64,000 nt of DNA, from positions 2,000,001 through 2,064,000 of the forward strand of contig NZ_CP136925.1 of NCBI RefSeq assembly GCF_037126245.1, read 5' to 3'. The stretch is from Mangrovimonas cancribranchiae. GTDB lineage: Bacteria > Bacteroidota > Bacteroidia > Flavobacteriales > Flavobacteriaceae. A model generated the notes under the pieces. That model did no database searches. It saw nothing but the letters and a program-made list of their open reading frames with translations, and was not told the origin of the DNA. How positions within the stretch are numbered: the stretch's first letter is position 1; the number at the start of each line of letters is the position of its first letter. Below are positions 44,459 to 53,237 of this stretch, in pieces. Position numbers and translations under genes: made by a program.

Positions 44459-44466
44459 CAAAAGTA
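44459..44466 (-). promoter_or_regulatory. TAnnTTTG promoter setting the SpoU gene start
   Basis: TACTTTTG on the minus strand ends 6 nt before the ATG at 44452, implying a leaderless or near-leaderless message. Confidence 0.55.
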
Positions 44467-44541
44467 CAAACAAATCGATTAACGCAAGAATAACTCATTA
44501 AGGCAAATAACTAAATAAGCCGGATATTGTAATAATTAGGT

Positions 44542-44549
44542 TACATTTG
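44542..44549 (+). promoter_or_regulatory. TAnnTTTG element before the TauE gene
   Basis: TACATTTG, 45 bp before the ATG at 44595. Confidence 0.45.
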
Positions 44550-44594
44550 AGATATTAAATGACAAAAAAATTGCTACAAAAACCCTAGCCTAAC

Positions 44595-45326
44595 ATGAAA
44601 GATATTAACTTTATTTTTTTGCTACTAGCGTTAGGTGCCGAAATAATTGGAACTATTGGTGGTTTTGGATCATCGGTGTTTTTTGTGCCTATTGGTAATT
44701 TTTATTTTGATTTTTATTCGGTTTTAGGACTTACAGCTCTTTTTCATTTATCTAGTAATTTGAGTAAGATTTTCTTATTTAAAAAAGGGTTAGATAAAAA
44801 ACTATTATTATACATTGGTTTGCCTTCTGTTATTTTTGTTATCGCAGGAGGTTTTTTATCTAAAGTACTAGATAGTGTTCTCCTTAAAATAGTTTTAGGA
44901 TTATTTTTGGTAGGATTAAGTTTGTTATTCCTTATTAAGAGCAATTTAATCCTTGCGCCAAATAAAAAAAACGCCATTGCAGGAGGCGCTTTCTCTGGGT
45001 TTTCTGCTGGATTATTGGGAACCGGTGGCGCTATTAGAGGACTTACCATGGCTGCATTTAACTTAGAGAAAAGTGTATTTATTGCCACCTCGGCTTTTAT
45101 AGATTTTATGATTGATTTCTCGAGAACTTTTGTCTATTACAATAATGGATACATTCATAATCATGATTTAAAGTATGTTCCTTTTCTATTTGTTATTGGA
45201 ATATTGGGCTCTTACATAGGAAAAAGAATTTTAAATTATATCCCACAAACTAAATTCCGAAAACTTTCTTTATCTCTCATTCTCTTCATTGGAATAGTAA
45301 CTTTGCTACAACTATTTTTCATATAG
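44595..45326 (+). CDS. TauE/SafE family permease
   Basis: 243 residues, hydrophobic with about 7-8 membrane helices. The family signatures are the N-terminal LGAEIIGTIGGFGSSVFFVPIG and the central repeat AIAGGAFSGFSAGLLGTGGAIRGLTMAAF. TauE/SafE proteins export or import sulphur-containing or organic anions; the substrate here is unknown. Confidence 0.88.
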   Translation: MKDINFIFLLLALGAEIIGTIGGFGSSVFFVPIGNFYFDFYSVLGLTALFHLSSNLSKIFLFKKGLDKKLLLYIGLPSVIFVIAGGFLSKVLDSVLLKIVLGLFLVGLSLLFLIKSNLILAPNKKNAIAGGAFSGFSAGLLGTGGAIRGLTMAAFNLEKSVFIATSAFIDFMIDFSRTFVYYNNGYIHNHDLKYVPFLFVIGILGSYIGKRILNYIPQTKFRKLSLSLILFIGIVTLLQLFFI

Positions 45327-45433
45327 AACTTAACAAAACGCATTTTTTAGAATAAGCTCCAAAAAATGTAGACAATCATGTTGCATAAACACTACAAAAC
45401 TTATAATATTACGTCTAAAATTAACTGCACTGT

Positions 45434-45997
45434 ATGAAAAAACATAAAGCCATTAGGTTTTTTGTAATTATCCTGTTTTTAGTTTTACAAACCGTGTTTT
45501 TAACCATGATTGTAAAAGAAAAATACGACACAGGTGCTATAGATATAGCTTTGATAACTCTTGCCATCACATGTATTATGTGGTTTGCCTACAAAGAGTT
45601 AGACCTACATCATGAAAAACATGCCTACGACAAACTTTTAGTGGTTGTTTGGGTTCCTATTGGTGCGTTAGCCTGTTATGCCCTAAATATTTATGCGGGT
45701 TTAGGAAGTGTTATCTCGGCGAGTACAGTAGGCACAATAGCATCGTTCGTGCCAATAATAAACAAATCGTCTAGTTACCTAAAAAAGCTCCCCGCTGTTA
45801 TTTACTGTGGCACTTTTATAGGCATGTCTAGTACTGAAATAGCACCATCTATAGGATTTGTGTTATCTGCTGGAATTTTTGCAGGCGTGCTTTTATTACT
45901 TTCAAAAAATCTATTCTTAGGTATTGGAGGCAAATTAGGAACCATTGCTTTTGCAGGCGTTGTTATTGCATCATTAATATATTGGATTTTAAAATGA
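45434..45997 (+). CDS. Membrane protein, first of a paralogous pair
   Basis: 187 residues with about six hydrophobic segments. The conserved C-terminal block CGTFIGMSSTEIAPSIGFVLSAGIFAGVLLLLSKNLFLGIGGKLGT matches the next gene's ASFIGMVSSKAITHYSWLIIAGILFSI...GYGGALGT. The stop overlaps the next start (ATGA), so the two are coupled and probably form a heteromer. No known family is recognised. The Gly-rich motifs suggest a transporter or channel. Confidence 0.72.
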   Translation: MKKHKAIRFFVIILFLVLQTVFLTMIVKEKYDTGAIDIALITLAITCIMWFAYKELDLHHEKHAYDKLLVVVWVPIGALACYALNIYAGLGSVISASTVGTIASFVPIINKSSSYLKKLPAVIYCGTFIGMSSTEIAPSIGFVLSAGIFAGVLLLLSKNLFLGIGGKLGTIAFAGVVIASLIYWILK

Positions 45998-46434
45998 ATA
46001 CCCTAATTATTATCATAACCGGAATTTTAGGCGCTACACTTACTTTTTATGTAAACGAGCATTTAAAACAGGGAGCCGTTAGAGCATCTGCACTACTCTC
46101 TTTAACTGTGGGATTATTCTTTTTCTGGTTTCCAGACATTCTCAACAATTACTTAACTCAAAATATCCCACCTGCGTTTATTGGTGCTTCTTTTATTGGC
46201 ATGGTATCTTCCAAAGCTATAACACATTATAGCTGGTTAATTATTGCTGGTATATTGTTTAGTATTATTTACCTAAATGCAAGTCATTTTTTTAACGGAT
46301 ATGGTGGCGCACTTGGCACATCGGCTGCTATTGCTTTATTAGCCACTTTAGGCATTCCAGTCACACTTTCAAAAAGAAAAAAGATAACCAATGGTATTTT
46401 AATTTTTAGAAAGTGGATTTTTAAAAAGAAGTAA
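45994..46434 (+). CDS. Membrane protein, second of a paralogous pair
   Basis: 146 residues from the ATG at 45994, which overlaps the previous stop as ATGA. An ATG 4 codons upstream is less likely. It has about five hydrophobic segments and shares the FIGM(S/V)S and GG.LGT blocks with its neighbour but lacks that protein's N-terminal ~50 residues. The C-terminus is basic (LSKRKKITNG...FRKWIFKKK). Function unknown. Confidence 0.7.
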   Translation: MNTLIIIITGILGATLTFYVNEHLKQGAVRASALLSLTVGLFFFWFPDILNNYLTQNIPPAFIGASFIGMVSSKAITHYSWLIIAGILFSIIYLNASHFFNGYGGALGTSAAIALLATLGIPVTLSKRKKITNGILIFRKWIFKKK

Positions 46435-46467
46435 GCTTTTATCGAAAAACTAAACTAGTTATTTAAT

Positions 46468-47370
46468 TTAAACCTTTACCGACCTCTTTTTATAAGTTAC
46501 CATATACACCCCAATAACAACTAAAATAACAGCCAGAGGCTTATCCCAAGTAAAGTAGTCCTGCCCTACCACAACAGCAACTATAGATGCAATAATTGGT
46601 TGTAAATTCATAAAGATACTTACTGTACTTGCTTCTAATCGTTTTAGTGCATATGGCATTAAGAAAAAGGCTAAAGTTGTAGAAAATAATAATGCAAATG
46701 CCAGAAAAGAATAAGCCATAAGATTTGATTCACCTGAAAAAATAACCTGATGGTCTAATTCAGAAAAACTAAAAGGAAATGCTGCCAGAGCAGATACCAA
46801 AAACATCCATTTTGCAATAGTAACAGGTTGGTATTTCATGGATACTTTTCTTGTCATAACCAAATAACCAGCATAACAAAACACACATAAAACCGAGAAT
46901 AATATACCTAAAAATGCATTACCCGATTCGCTACCATCCGAATCACCTAAAACGATAATTAGAATAGCGCCAGTAATACTAATTAGAATTCCAATTATTT
47001 TTTTTACTGATACTACTTCTTTCAAAAAAATAGTAGATAGTGCTAGTACGACCACTGGTGTAAGCGCCATCAACAAAGAAAAAGTAACAGGTGATGTATA
47101 TTGCAATGCCTGGGAAAACAAAAATTGTGTTCCGATGAAGCCCATTAATCCGCCAACAAAAATTATAGGAAAGTCTTTTTTATTAACTTTTTCCTTTGAC
47201 AGAAATAAACCTATAAACCAAAAAATGAGGACACCAAAAAACATCCGAGTTACTGTGTAACCCATGGGTGTCATCCAAGTGTCCATCAATGCTTTAGTTA
47301 CAGGAATATTTAATCCAAAAATTGTATTAGCCGTTAAAATCGCTAATAATCCCTGTTGTTTTTCTTTCAT
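46468..47370 (-). CDS. EamA/DMT family transporter
   Basis: 300 residues with ten predicted membrane helices in two EamA repeats: LTANTIFGLNIPVTKALMDTW...LMALTPVVVLALSTIFLKEVVSVKKIIGILISITGAILIIVL, then FSVLCVFCYAGYLVMTRKV...FMNLQPIIASIVAVVVGQDYFTWDKPLAVILVVIGVYMV. It exports small metabolites in other bacteria. It is the last gene of the minus-strand redox cluster, one base after the DUF2255 gene, so it may export a product of that pathway. Confidence 0.9.
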   Translation of the reverse strand: MKEKQQGLLAILTANTIFGLNIPVTKALMDTWMTPMGYTVTRMFFGVLIFWFIGLFLSKEKVNKKDFPIIFVGGLMGFIGTQFLFSQALQYTSPVTFSLLMALTPVVVLALSTIFLKEVVSVKKIIGILISITGAILIIVLGDSDGSESGNAFLGILFSVLCVFCYAGYLVMTRKVSMKYQPVTIAKWMFLVSALAAFPFSFSELDHQVIFSGESNLMAYSFLAFALLFSTTLAFFLMPYALKRLEASTVSIFMNLQPIIASIVAVVVGQDYFTWDKPLAVILVVIGVYMVTYKKRSVKV

Positions 47371-47736
47371 TTAATAAACTTTCACTGTTGCAGCTTTTGC
47401 CCTATCACTTATCATAGATTGCAAATATGGGCTACCATTATATTTTGTTCTGTAAGCTTCGTCTATTTTATCGTTTATTTCTCCTGAAATAGGTTGAAAC
47501 TGCACTTTAAACTCGGTACCATCAGATTTAATCTTACCTGCTTTTTGAGATAAAGCCGACTTATACCATCTCGAATTTACTCCATTGTAAGCTCTAACGT
47601 AAAGGTTACCTTCTACCTCAACCACCCAAATCCATGTTAGGGTTCCAAAAGTTTCACCATCTTCTCTATAAGGTGCAATATGAAAATCATTCCTTTCGGA
47701 AATCATTTCTATTGCTTTTTCATTTAATGTTTCCAT
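47371..47736 (-). CDS. DUF2255 family protein
   Basis: 121 residues: DFHIAPYREDGETFGTLTWIWVVEVEGNLYVRAYNGVNSRWYKSALSQKAGKI matches the DUF2255 pattern, a small split-barrel-like fold related to deazaflavin/F420 or flavin-binding proteins. The Trp/Arg-rich motif WVVEVEGNLYVRAYNG is the diagnostic part. It is cotranscribed with the SDR and DMT genes. Cofactor binding is inference. Confidence 0.82.
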   Translation of the reverse strand: METLNEKAIEMISERNDFHIAPYREDGETFGTLTWIWVVEVEGNLYVRAYNGVNSRWYKSALSQKAGKIKSDGTEFKVQFQPISGEINDKIDEAYRTKYNGSPYLQSMISDRAKAATVKVY

Positions 47737-47742
47737 AATTAT

Positions 47743-48516
47743 TTACTCGTAACTTCCTACATTTAATGGGTGACCACTAGAAGCATTTACCGCTCCATCA
47801 ACTGGAAGATTAACACCAGAAATAAACGAAGCTTCATCACTTGCTAAAAAGTAAATTGCTTTAGCTATATCTTCTGGCTCTGCAATTCTGTTTAATGGTA
47901 TACGATCTAAAACCTTTTTTACTGTGTGCTCGTTTTTCAACATTTCTTTGGTTAATAAGGTATTTACAAATGTTGGACAGACTGCATTTACTCGAATTCC
48001 AAATTTACCGTAGTTAACCGCCAAAGACCTTGTTAAATTGGTTACACCACCTTTTACAGCGTTATAAATTGGATGCCCATCTTCACCTCCTAAACCAGAT
48101 AAAGAAGACACATTTACTATACAACCTTTAGTGTCTTTTAAATGTGGTATAATCTCTCTACTTGTAAAGTAAACCGAATTTAAATCTACACCTAATAATT
48201 TATTCCACTCATCAGTTGTGCCTTCGGTAAATTCACTTTCACCATAAACACCTGCGTTATTTACTAACACATCTATTTTACCAAATCGTTCTATAGTTTT
48301 CGAAACCAAATTCTTTACAGCGTCTTCATCTGAAACATCTGCTGCTAATAGTAGATACTGATCTTTATCATAGCTTTCTGCTACTGGTTCTACATTGCTT
48401 ACTTTTAAATCGCTTAGTACAACTTTAAATCCGTTGTCTAAAAATTTTTTTGATGTTGCAGCTCCAATGCCTGCTCCGGCACCAGTAACTACAACTACTT
48501 TATCTTTATTTTCCAT
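47743..48516 (-). CDS. SDR family oxidoreductase
   Basis: 257 residues, classical short-chain dehydrogenase. TGAGAGIGAATSKKFL binds the nucleotide, NNAGVYG and the catalytic Ser/Tyr/Lys appear in VNVSSLSGLGGEDGHPIYNAVKGGVTNLTR. The C-terminus FLASDEASFISGVNLPVDGA is typical. Asp after the second strand (SDLKV) suggests NAD(H) preference. Part of the cluster downstream of the AraC-type operator. Confidence 0.92.
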   Translation of the reverse strand: MENKDKVVVVTGAGAGIGAATSKKFLDNGFKVVLSDLKVSNVEPVAESYDKDQYLLLAADVSDEDAVKNLVSKTIERFGKIDVLVNNAGVYGESEFTEGTTDEWNKLLGVDLNSVYFTSREIIPHLKDTKGCIVNVSSLSGLGGEDGHPIYNAVKGGVTNLTRSLAVNYGKFGIRVNAVCPTFVNTLLTKEMLKNEHTVKKVLDRIPLNRIAEPEDIAKAIYFLASDEASFISGVNLPVDGAVNASSGHPLNVGSYE

Positions 48517-48528
48517 AGTTTTTTTATT

Positions 48529-48756
48529 TTAATATTTATATCCAGGTTTTTTATATAGTTTTTTTTCTTCAGCTATAATTTGGTTTGGATACACATCACC
48601 TTTCCATTCTTCTTTAGTGTAGTCTTGTATGGCTACCGAAAAAGCATCGTCACCATAATCCAAAACCTTTTTTGCTACTTTAATGATTTCATCTGTTAGC
48701 TCTTGTTTTTGAGCTTCTGTTTTTCCTTCTAACAGATTTATTTTTATATGTGGCAT
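48529..48756 (-). CDS. 4-oxalocrotonate tautomerase family protein
   Basis: 75 residues starting MPHIKINLLEGKTEAQKQELTDEI. The start at 48756 is chosen because the family needs Pro directly after the initiator Met as the catalytic base; the longer in-frame version would bury it. The C-terminus (WKGDVYPNQIIAEEKKLYKKPGYKY) resembles the PptA-like branch. It may isomerise unsaturated carbonyl compounds, in keeping with the reductases around it. Confidence 0.85.
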   Translation of the reverse strand: MPHIKINLLEGKTEAQKQELTDEIIKVAKKVLDYGDDAFSVAIQDYTKEEWKGDVYPNQIIAEEKKLYKKPGYKY

Positions 48757-48775
48757 GTTTTTTTGTGTTAAAATT

Positions 48776-49492
48776 TTATTCTTTAATAAATGCTTCACAG
48801 GCTTCAATCAGTCTTTCTTGAAAAGCTATATTATCTACAATTGAATTTGTATTTTGCTGTTTTTTATGATAGAAGTATTTTCCTGAAACCAAGGCTTCTC
48901 TATCCTGACTGGTCGCCAACCACACTTGTGTTTCATACCCTTTTTGCAAATCGTCTGGCGCACCACTTCCACCCATTTTTGTAGGTACCCATCCTGGATC
49001 TACAGCATTTATGTACATATCAGGATATTGTCGAGCGAAAGCACTCATCAATGTAGTGATGTACAATTTTGAATCAGAGTAATTTACATTCTGGATGTTT
49101 AAATTACCTTTGAAAGTATTTCCGCTACGATGCATGCTAGAGCTTAAGTAAACGAGACGTTCGGGTTTTTCTACCAGTGTAGTCAGCAAATAAGGAGCTA
49201 TAACATTAACCGTAAACATTATTTCGGATGGCACTGAAATTACTCCTGCATTGTGAATGATAGCATCATATGGTCCAAACTCATTCAGTTCTCGAGCCAA
49301 CCGCCTGATTTGATTTATATCAGAGAGGTCAGCTACAAGAACCTTTACTTCTTTTTCAAGTTTCTGTTTTACATCCTTAGCACGTTTTTCATTTCGTGCA
49401 TGGAAATACACTTCATGTCCCTCTTTAAGTAATTGTTTAGCTGCCAAGAAGCCTATACCATCTGTTGATCCTGTTATAAAAATTTTTGACAT
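48776..49492 (-). CDS. SDR family NAD(P)-dependent oxidoreductase
   Basis: 238 residues. FITGSTDGIGFLAAKQLLKEGHEVYFHARNEKRA is the NADP-type Rossmann start with a basic residue after strand two. NAG is in IIHNAGVISVPS and the catalytic YxxxK in NYSDSKLYITTL. A WVPTKMGGSGAPDDLQKGYETQVWLA stretch follows. It is diverged from the SDR at 47743 and resembles the retinol-dehydrogenase-like group. Same operon. Confidence 0.9.
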   Translation of the reverse strand: MSKIFITGSTDGIGFLAAKQLLKEGHEVYFHARNEKRAKDVKQKLEKEVKVLVADLSDINQIRRLARELNEFGPYDAIIHNAGVISVPSEIMFTVNVIAPYLLTTLVEKPERLVYLSSSMHRSGNTFKGNLNIQNVNYSDSKLYITTLMSAFARQYPDMYINAVDPGWVPTKMGGSGAPDDLQKGYETQVWLATSQDREALVSGKYFYHKKQQNTNSIVDNIAFQERLIEACEAFIKE

Positions 49493-49551
49493 ATTTTTCA
49501 GTATTTAACAGAATTCATTTTTCAACAGAGCTTCATGGACTTTAAACACGC

Positions 49552-49950
49552 TTATTTAGAGTACTGCTCATCTGACACCTTTTCCATCCAAGTTACCACT
49601 TCACCATTTACTTCTTCCTGAATTGCAATGTGGCTCATAGCTTTGGTTGCAGAGGCTCCGTGCCAGTGTTTTTCATTAGGTTCGAAGTAAACGATATCTC
49701 CTGGTCTAATTTCTTCGATGGGTCCACCTTCTTTTTGTATCCAACCCAATCCTGATTGTACAATTAAGGTTTGTCCGGCAGGGTGTGTATGCCAAGCTGT
49801 TCTTGCTCCGGGAGCAAAGGTTACTAGAGCTGCTGCCCCTTTGGTTACATTTTCGATATTTTGGTATAATGGGTCAACGATTACATCGCCAGTGAACCAT
49901 GCGTCTGGGCCTTTCATTGATGGAATCTCTCCATTTTTAAAAACTTTCAT
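49552..49950 (-). CDS. Cupin protein similar to Mn-dependent cupin hydroxynitrile lyases
   Basis: 132 residues, one cupin domain: GPDAWFTGDVIVDPLYQ, FAPGARTAWHTHPAGQTLIVQSGLGWIQKEGG and EIRPGDIVYFEPNEKHWHGASATKAMSHIAI, with the metal-binding His and Gln residues. This matches bacterial cupins of the GtHNL/AcHNL type by memory of those sequences, including the WFTG start and DEQY end. The in vivo role is unknown and cyanogenesis is not implied. A lipoprotein paralogue is at 53238-53771. Confidence 0.85.
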   Translation of the reverse strand: MKVFKNGEIPSMKGPDAWFTGDVIVDPLYQNIENVTKGAAALVTFAPGARTAWHTHPAGQTLIVQSGLGWIQKEGGPIEEIRPGDIVYFEPNEKHWHGASATKAMSHIAIQEEVNGEVVTWMEKVSDEQYSK

Positions 49951-49985
49951 TATGTATGTTTTTATAATTATTTTATCATTTAAAT

Positions 49986-50843
49986 TTATTTAGCGAATAC
50001 AGGGAAGTAACTTGCTTCTCCATAATCTTTGATTTCCTCCATATTATTAAGTACTTCCATATCCTCAGCTGAGATTTCAAAATCTACTTGTGCATTGGAT
50101 TTCATATGTGAAGGAGTCTGAGTTTTCGGCAATGGAAGCAATCCTAATTGCAAATCGTAACGAATCGCCAATTGAGGAATAGACACTCCATATTTCTTGG
50201 CCATTTCTGCTACTTGTTCGTTCTTGAACAACTCGCCATGTCCTATGGGAGAAAAGGCCTCGATAAGAATGTCTTTAGATTTAGCATAATCGATCATATC
50301 TGTTGGCACATTTGTGATGTGCGCCAAAATTTGATTGACTTGTGGCTTTACTTTTGCATTTTCTAAAATGTTATCTAAATCTTCTTTTTTGAAGTTTGAA
50401 ACTCCGATAGCTTTTAGTTTTCCTGCTTCGTAGGCTTCTTCTAAAGCTTTCCAAGCTTCTAGATTTCCTTCAAAATATCTGTCTTCGTTTTGAAATTCTT
50501 GCCAAGGTTTTGGGCTATGAATAATCATCATATCTATATAGTCTAAACCCATGGTTTTTAAAGATTCGTCAATCGATTTTACAGCTTCGTCATAAGATTT
50601 TACTTCTGCCGCTAATTTTGTTGTTACAAACAAATCTTCTCTTGCTACATCACTTTCTTTAATTGCCTTACCAACACCTTCTTCGTTTTGGTAAGCTTGT
50701 GCTGTATCGATATGTGTATAACCTACATTGATTGCCGTTTTTACAGCATCGACAACAGCATCGTTGTCAATCATCCAAGTTCCGTAACCTATTTTAGGAA
50801 TTTCTACTCCGTTATTTAATTTATATGTTTCTTTTGTAATCAT
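49986..50843 (-). CDS. Aldo/keto reductase (DkgA-like)
   Basis: 285 residues, AKR fold: LNNGVEIPKIGYGTWMID, tetrad residues in HIDTAQAYQNEEGVGKAI (Asp, Tyr), VTTKLA (Lys) and MMIIHSPKPW (His). GVSNFKKEDLD and the C-terminal LLPLPKTQTPSHMKSN bind NADP(H). Such enzymes reduce aldehydes like methylglyoxal. Together with two zinc dehydrogenases and an AraC regulator it recalls the E. coli yqhC-yqhD-dkgA aldehyde response. Confidence 0.92.
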   Translation of the reverse strand: MITKETYKLNNGVEIPKIGYGTWMIDNDAVVDAVKTAINVGYTHIDTAQAYQNEEGVGKAIKESDVAREDLFVTTKLAAEVKSYDEAVKSIDESLKTMGLDYIDMMIIHSPKPWQEFQNEDRYFEGNLEAWKALEEAYEAGKLKAIGVSNFKKEDLDNILENAKVKPQVNQILAHITNVPTDMIDYAKSKDILIEAFSPIGHGELFKNEQVAEMAKKYGVSIPQLAIRYDLQLGLLPLPKTQTPSHMKSNAQVDFEISAEDMEVLNNMEEIKDYGEASYFPVFAK

Positions 50844-50864
50844 TTCTTTTTCTTTTTTATTGAA

Positions 50865-51995
50865 TTATTTTTCAATTGTTCTCATATCGATGACATAGCG
50901 AAACTTTACTTCGCCTGCATCTATTTTTTCATAAGCCTTATCTACTTCTTCTGGCTTAGCTTCAATAATTTCTACTTCTGGATAAATATTATTTGCCACA
51001 GAATAATCTAGCATTTCCTGTGTTTCAGGAATACCTCCTATTAACGAACCGTATACATATCTATGTGCTGATTGTAATACAAATGGAGAAATTGAAATGT
51101 TTGAATTAGGAGGTAAACCAACAAATGCCAATTCACCACCTCCCATTTTTAACATTTTAACGTACATCATAGGGTCATAATCTGCTGGTATCGTACTGAT
51201 AATAAAGTCAAACGTATCTGAAAGGTTTGAGAAATCTTTGGTTGTAGCTACATTTACATAGCGTTCTGCGCCTAAACGTTTGGCATCTGTCTCTTTTTCA
51301 TCTGTGATATCAAAAACAGTTACTTTTGCCCCTAGGTCTACAAGATATTGCACAGCCATATGGCCTAAACCACCAAAACCTGCGACACCAACAACATCAT
51401 CCTTTTTTACATCGCTAAACTTTATTGGAGACCAAGTTGTAATACCAGCACACATTAAAGGTGCTACACGCTTAATATCGGCTTTTTTTGGAACGTTTAT
51501 ACCAAACCTTTCTGAAACCGTAATGATATTGGAATATCCTCCTTGGGTAATTTGACCATCATGAAAACGATCTGGAGATCCATAAGTAAAAACGGTTCGC
51601 TCTTTACAGTACTGTTCTTTTCCTGCTTCGCAATACTCACAATGCCCACAAGAATTAACCATACAGCCTACACCAGCATAATCACCTTTTTTAAACTTGG
51701 TAACTTTATCTCCTACTTTGGTTACACGTCCAACAATTTCATGTCCTGGAACCACGTGTTGATGCGCTCCTCTTACCATAAAATCACTATGACATATACC
51801 TGCGTAAAGGATTTCTATTTCTATGTCGTTTTCTCCAACTGCATGACGATTAAAATCAATTCTTTCAAAATTAGATCCTGCTTTTATAGCTAATCCAACT
51901 GCTGGAATTGGTTCACTTTTTTCTTGTGCATTTAATTGAAGTGAAACAATTAATGCCACTACAACGTGAATCCAGATATACTTTTTACTTTTCAT
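50865..51995 (-). CDS. Zinc alcohol dehydrogenase with Sec signal peptide
   Basis: 376 residues. The N-terminus MKSKKYIWIHVVVALIVSLQ ending LNAQ is a signal peptide with no lipobox Cys. The rest is a YahK/CAD-type dehydrogenase: CHSDFMVRG, GHEIVGRV (catalytic zinc), CGHCEYCEAGKEQYC (structural zinc), GVAGFGGLGHMAVQYL (Rossmann). YahK-like enzymes reduce aldehydes with NADPH. Export of a nucleotide-dependent enzyme is unusual. It is 17 bp from the Tat-bearing paralogue. Confidence 0.88.
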   Translation of the reverse strand: MKSKKYIWIHVVVALIVSLQLNAQEKSEPIPAVGLAIKAGSNFERIDFNRHAVGENDIEIEILYAGICHSDFMVRGAHQHVVPGHEIVGRVTKVGDKVTKFKKGDYAGVGCMVNSCGHCEYCEAGKEQYCKERTVFTYGSPDRFHDGQITQGGYSNIITVSERFGINVPKKADIKRVAPLMCAGITTWSPIKFSDVKKDDVVGVAGFGGLGHMAVQYLVDLGAKVTVFDITDEKETDAKRLGAERYVNVATTKDFSNLSDTFDFIISTIPADYDPMMYVKMLKMGGGELAFVGLPPNSNISISPFVLQSAHRYVYGSLIGGIPETQEMLDYSVANNIYPEVEIIEAKPEEVDKAYEKIDAGEVKFRYVIDMRTIEK

Positions 51996-52012
51996 TTTCT
52001 CTTTACTATTTT

Positions 52013-53227
52013 TTAAAATGTTGAAGCATCGATAACATATCTGTATCTTGCTTCTTTGTTAACTACTTTATCCCAAGCGTCGTTAATCTGGTTTGCATCT
52101 ATAATTTCTATACTTGGCTTAACACCATTATCTGCACAATAGTGAACTACTTCTTGAGTTTCTGGAATACCACCAATTAATGATGCGTTAAAATTAACTC
52201 TTGCAAACGCTAACATTAAGTTGTTAATCGTGATTTCTGAACCTTCTGGCATACCAACAAACGTAAACGTTCCGCCAGGTTTTAAACACATGACGTATGG
52301 CGTAACATTGAATTGATACGGAATGGTGCAAATCATATAATCTAAGGTTTTAGAGTAAGCCTGCATGTTTTTAAATGCTTCATCTACCACAATCACTTCT
52401 TTTACTCCCCAAGATTTAATATCTTCTACTTTATCTGCCGATGTGGTAAATGCATAAACTTCCGCACCTTTAGATACTGCTAATTTCACAGCCATATGCC
52501 CTAAACCACCAATACCTGCAACACCAACTTTTTCACCAACTTTCAATTGTGCATCCATTAATGGGGAATAGGTTGTAATACCCGCACACAACAATGGCGC
52601 TGCCTCTTGAAAGCTAATGTGTTCTGGAATATGAACTGCAAAATGATCTCTAACCACTATTTTGTCTGAATACCCGCCTTGCGAAATTCCTGTCGGTTCT
52701 GCTTCGGTTTTGTTTCCGTAAGTGAACAATGTTTGACCTCTTTCACAAAAATGTTCTTCACCGTGTGTACAGCTATCACATTCCATACAGCTATCAACCA
52801 TACAACCAACACCTGCTCTATCGCCTACTTTAAATTTTGTTACATTTTTTCCTACAGCAGCAACAACACCAACAATTTCGTGTCCTGGCACTTGCGGATA
52901 TTGTTGTTTTCCCCAATGCCCTTTTTCTTGATGTATATCGGAATGGCAGATACTTGCGAATTTGATATCGATTAAAATATCATCATCTCCAACTGGTCTT
53001 CGTTCAAATTCCCATGGACTTAGTTTCCCTGATTCGTCTTTGGCTGCGTAGCCTTTAGTTTTTATATTTTTAGTCATGTCTATTATCTCTTTTTCTTCTT
53101 CATTTTTAGAATTTGCAAACAACGGAACCGATCCCATTAACATCATTCCTGCGCCAACAGTACCTGATTGTTTTATGAAATTTCTTCTAGATTGCCCTTT
53201 GCCGTCTTGGTTGTCTTGAGTTTTCAT
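52013..53227 (-). CDS. Zinc alcohol dehydrogenase with Tat signal peptide
   Basis: 404 residues from the ATG at 53227 (MKTQDNQDGKGQSRRNFIKQ); a longer frame would overlap the cupin gene. SRRNFIKQSGTVGAGMMLMGSVPLFA is a twin-arginine signal, so the folded, cofactor-loaded enzyme would be exported. The enzyme part has CHSDIHQEKGHWG, GHEIVGVV, CMECDSCTHGEEHFC and GVAGIGGLGHMAVKLA, as in YahK/CAD proteins. It is a paralogue of the next gene, but the two use different export routes. Confidence 0.88.
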   Translation of the reverse strand: MKTQDNQDGKGQSRRNFIKQSGTVGAGMMLMGSVPLFANSKNEEEKEIIDMTKNIKTKGYAAKDESGKLSPWEFERRPVGDDDILIDIKFASICHSDIHQEKGHWGKQQYPQVPGHEIVGVVAAVGKNVTKFKVGDRAGVGCMVDSCMECDSCTHGEEHFCERGQTLFTYGNKTEAEPTGISQGGYSDKIVVRDHFAVHIPEHISFQEAAPLLCAGITTYSPLMDAQLKVGEKVGVAGIGGLGHMAVKLAVSKGAEVYAFTTSADKVEDIKSWGVKEVIVVDEAFKNMQAYSKTLDYMICTIPYQFNVTPYVMCLKPGGTFTFVGMPEGSEITINNLMLAFARVNFNASLIGGIPETQEVVHYCADNGVKPSIEIIDANQINDAWDKVVNKEARYRYVIDASTF

Positions 53228-53237
53228 ATCTAAAAGT

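Noticed and set aside
48757-48807. Longer start of the tautomerase gene
   Set aside because: It would place residues before the catalytic Pro, which must follow the initiator Met.
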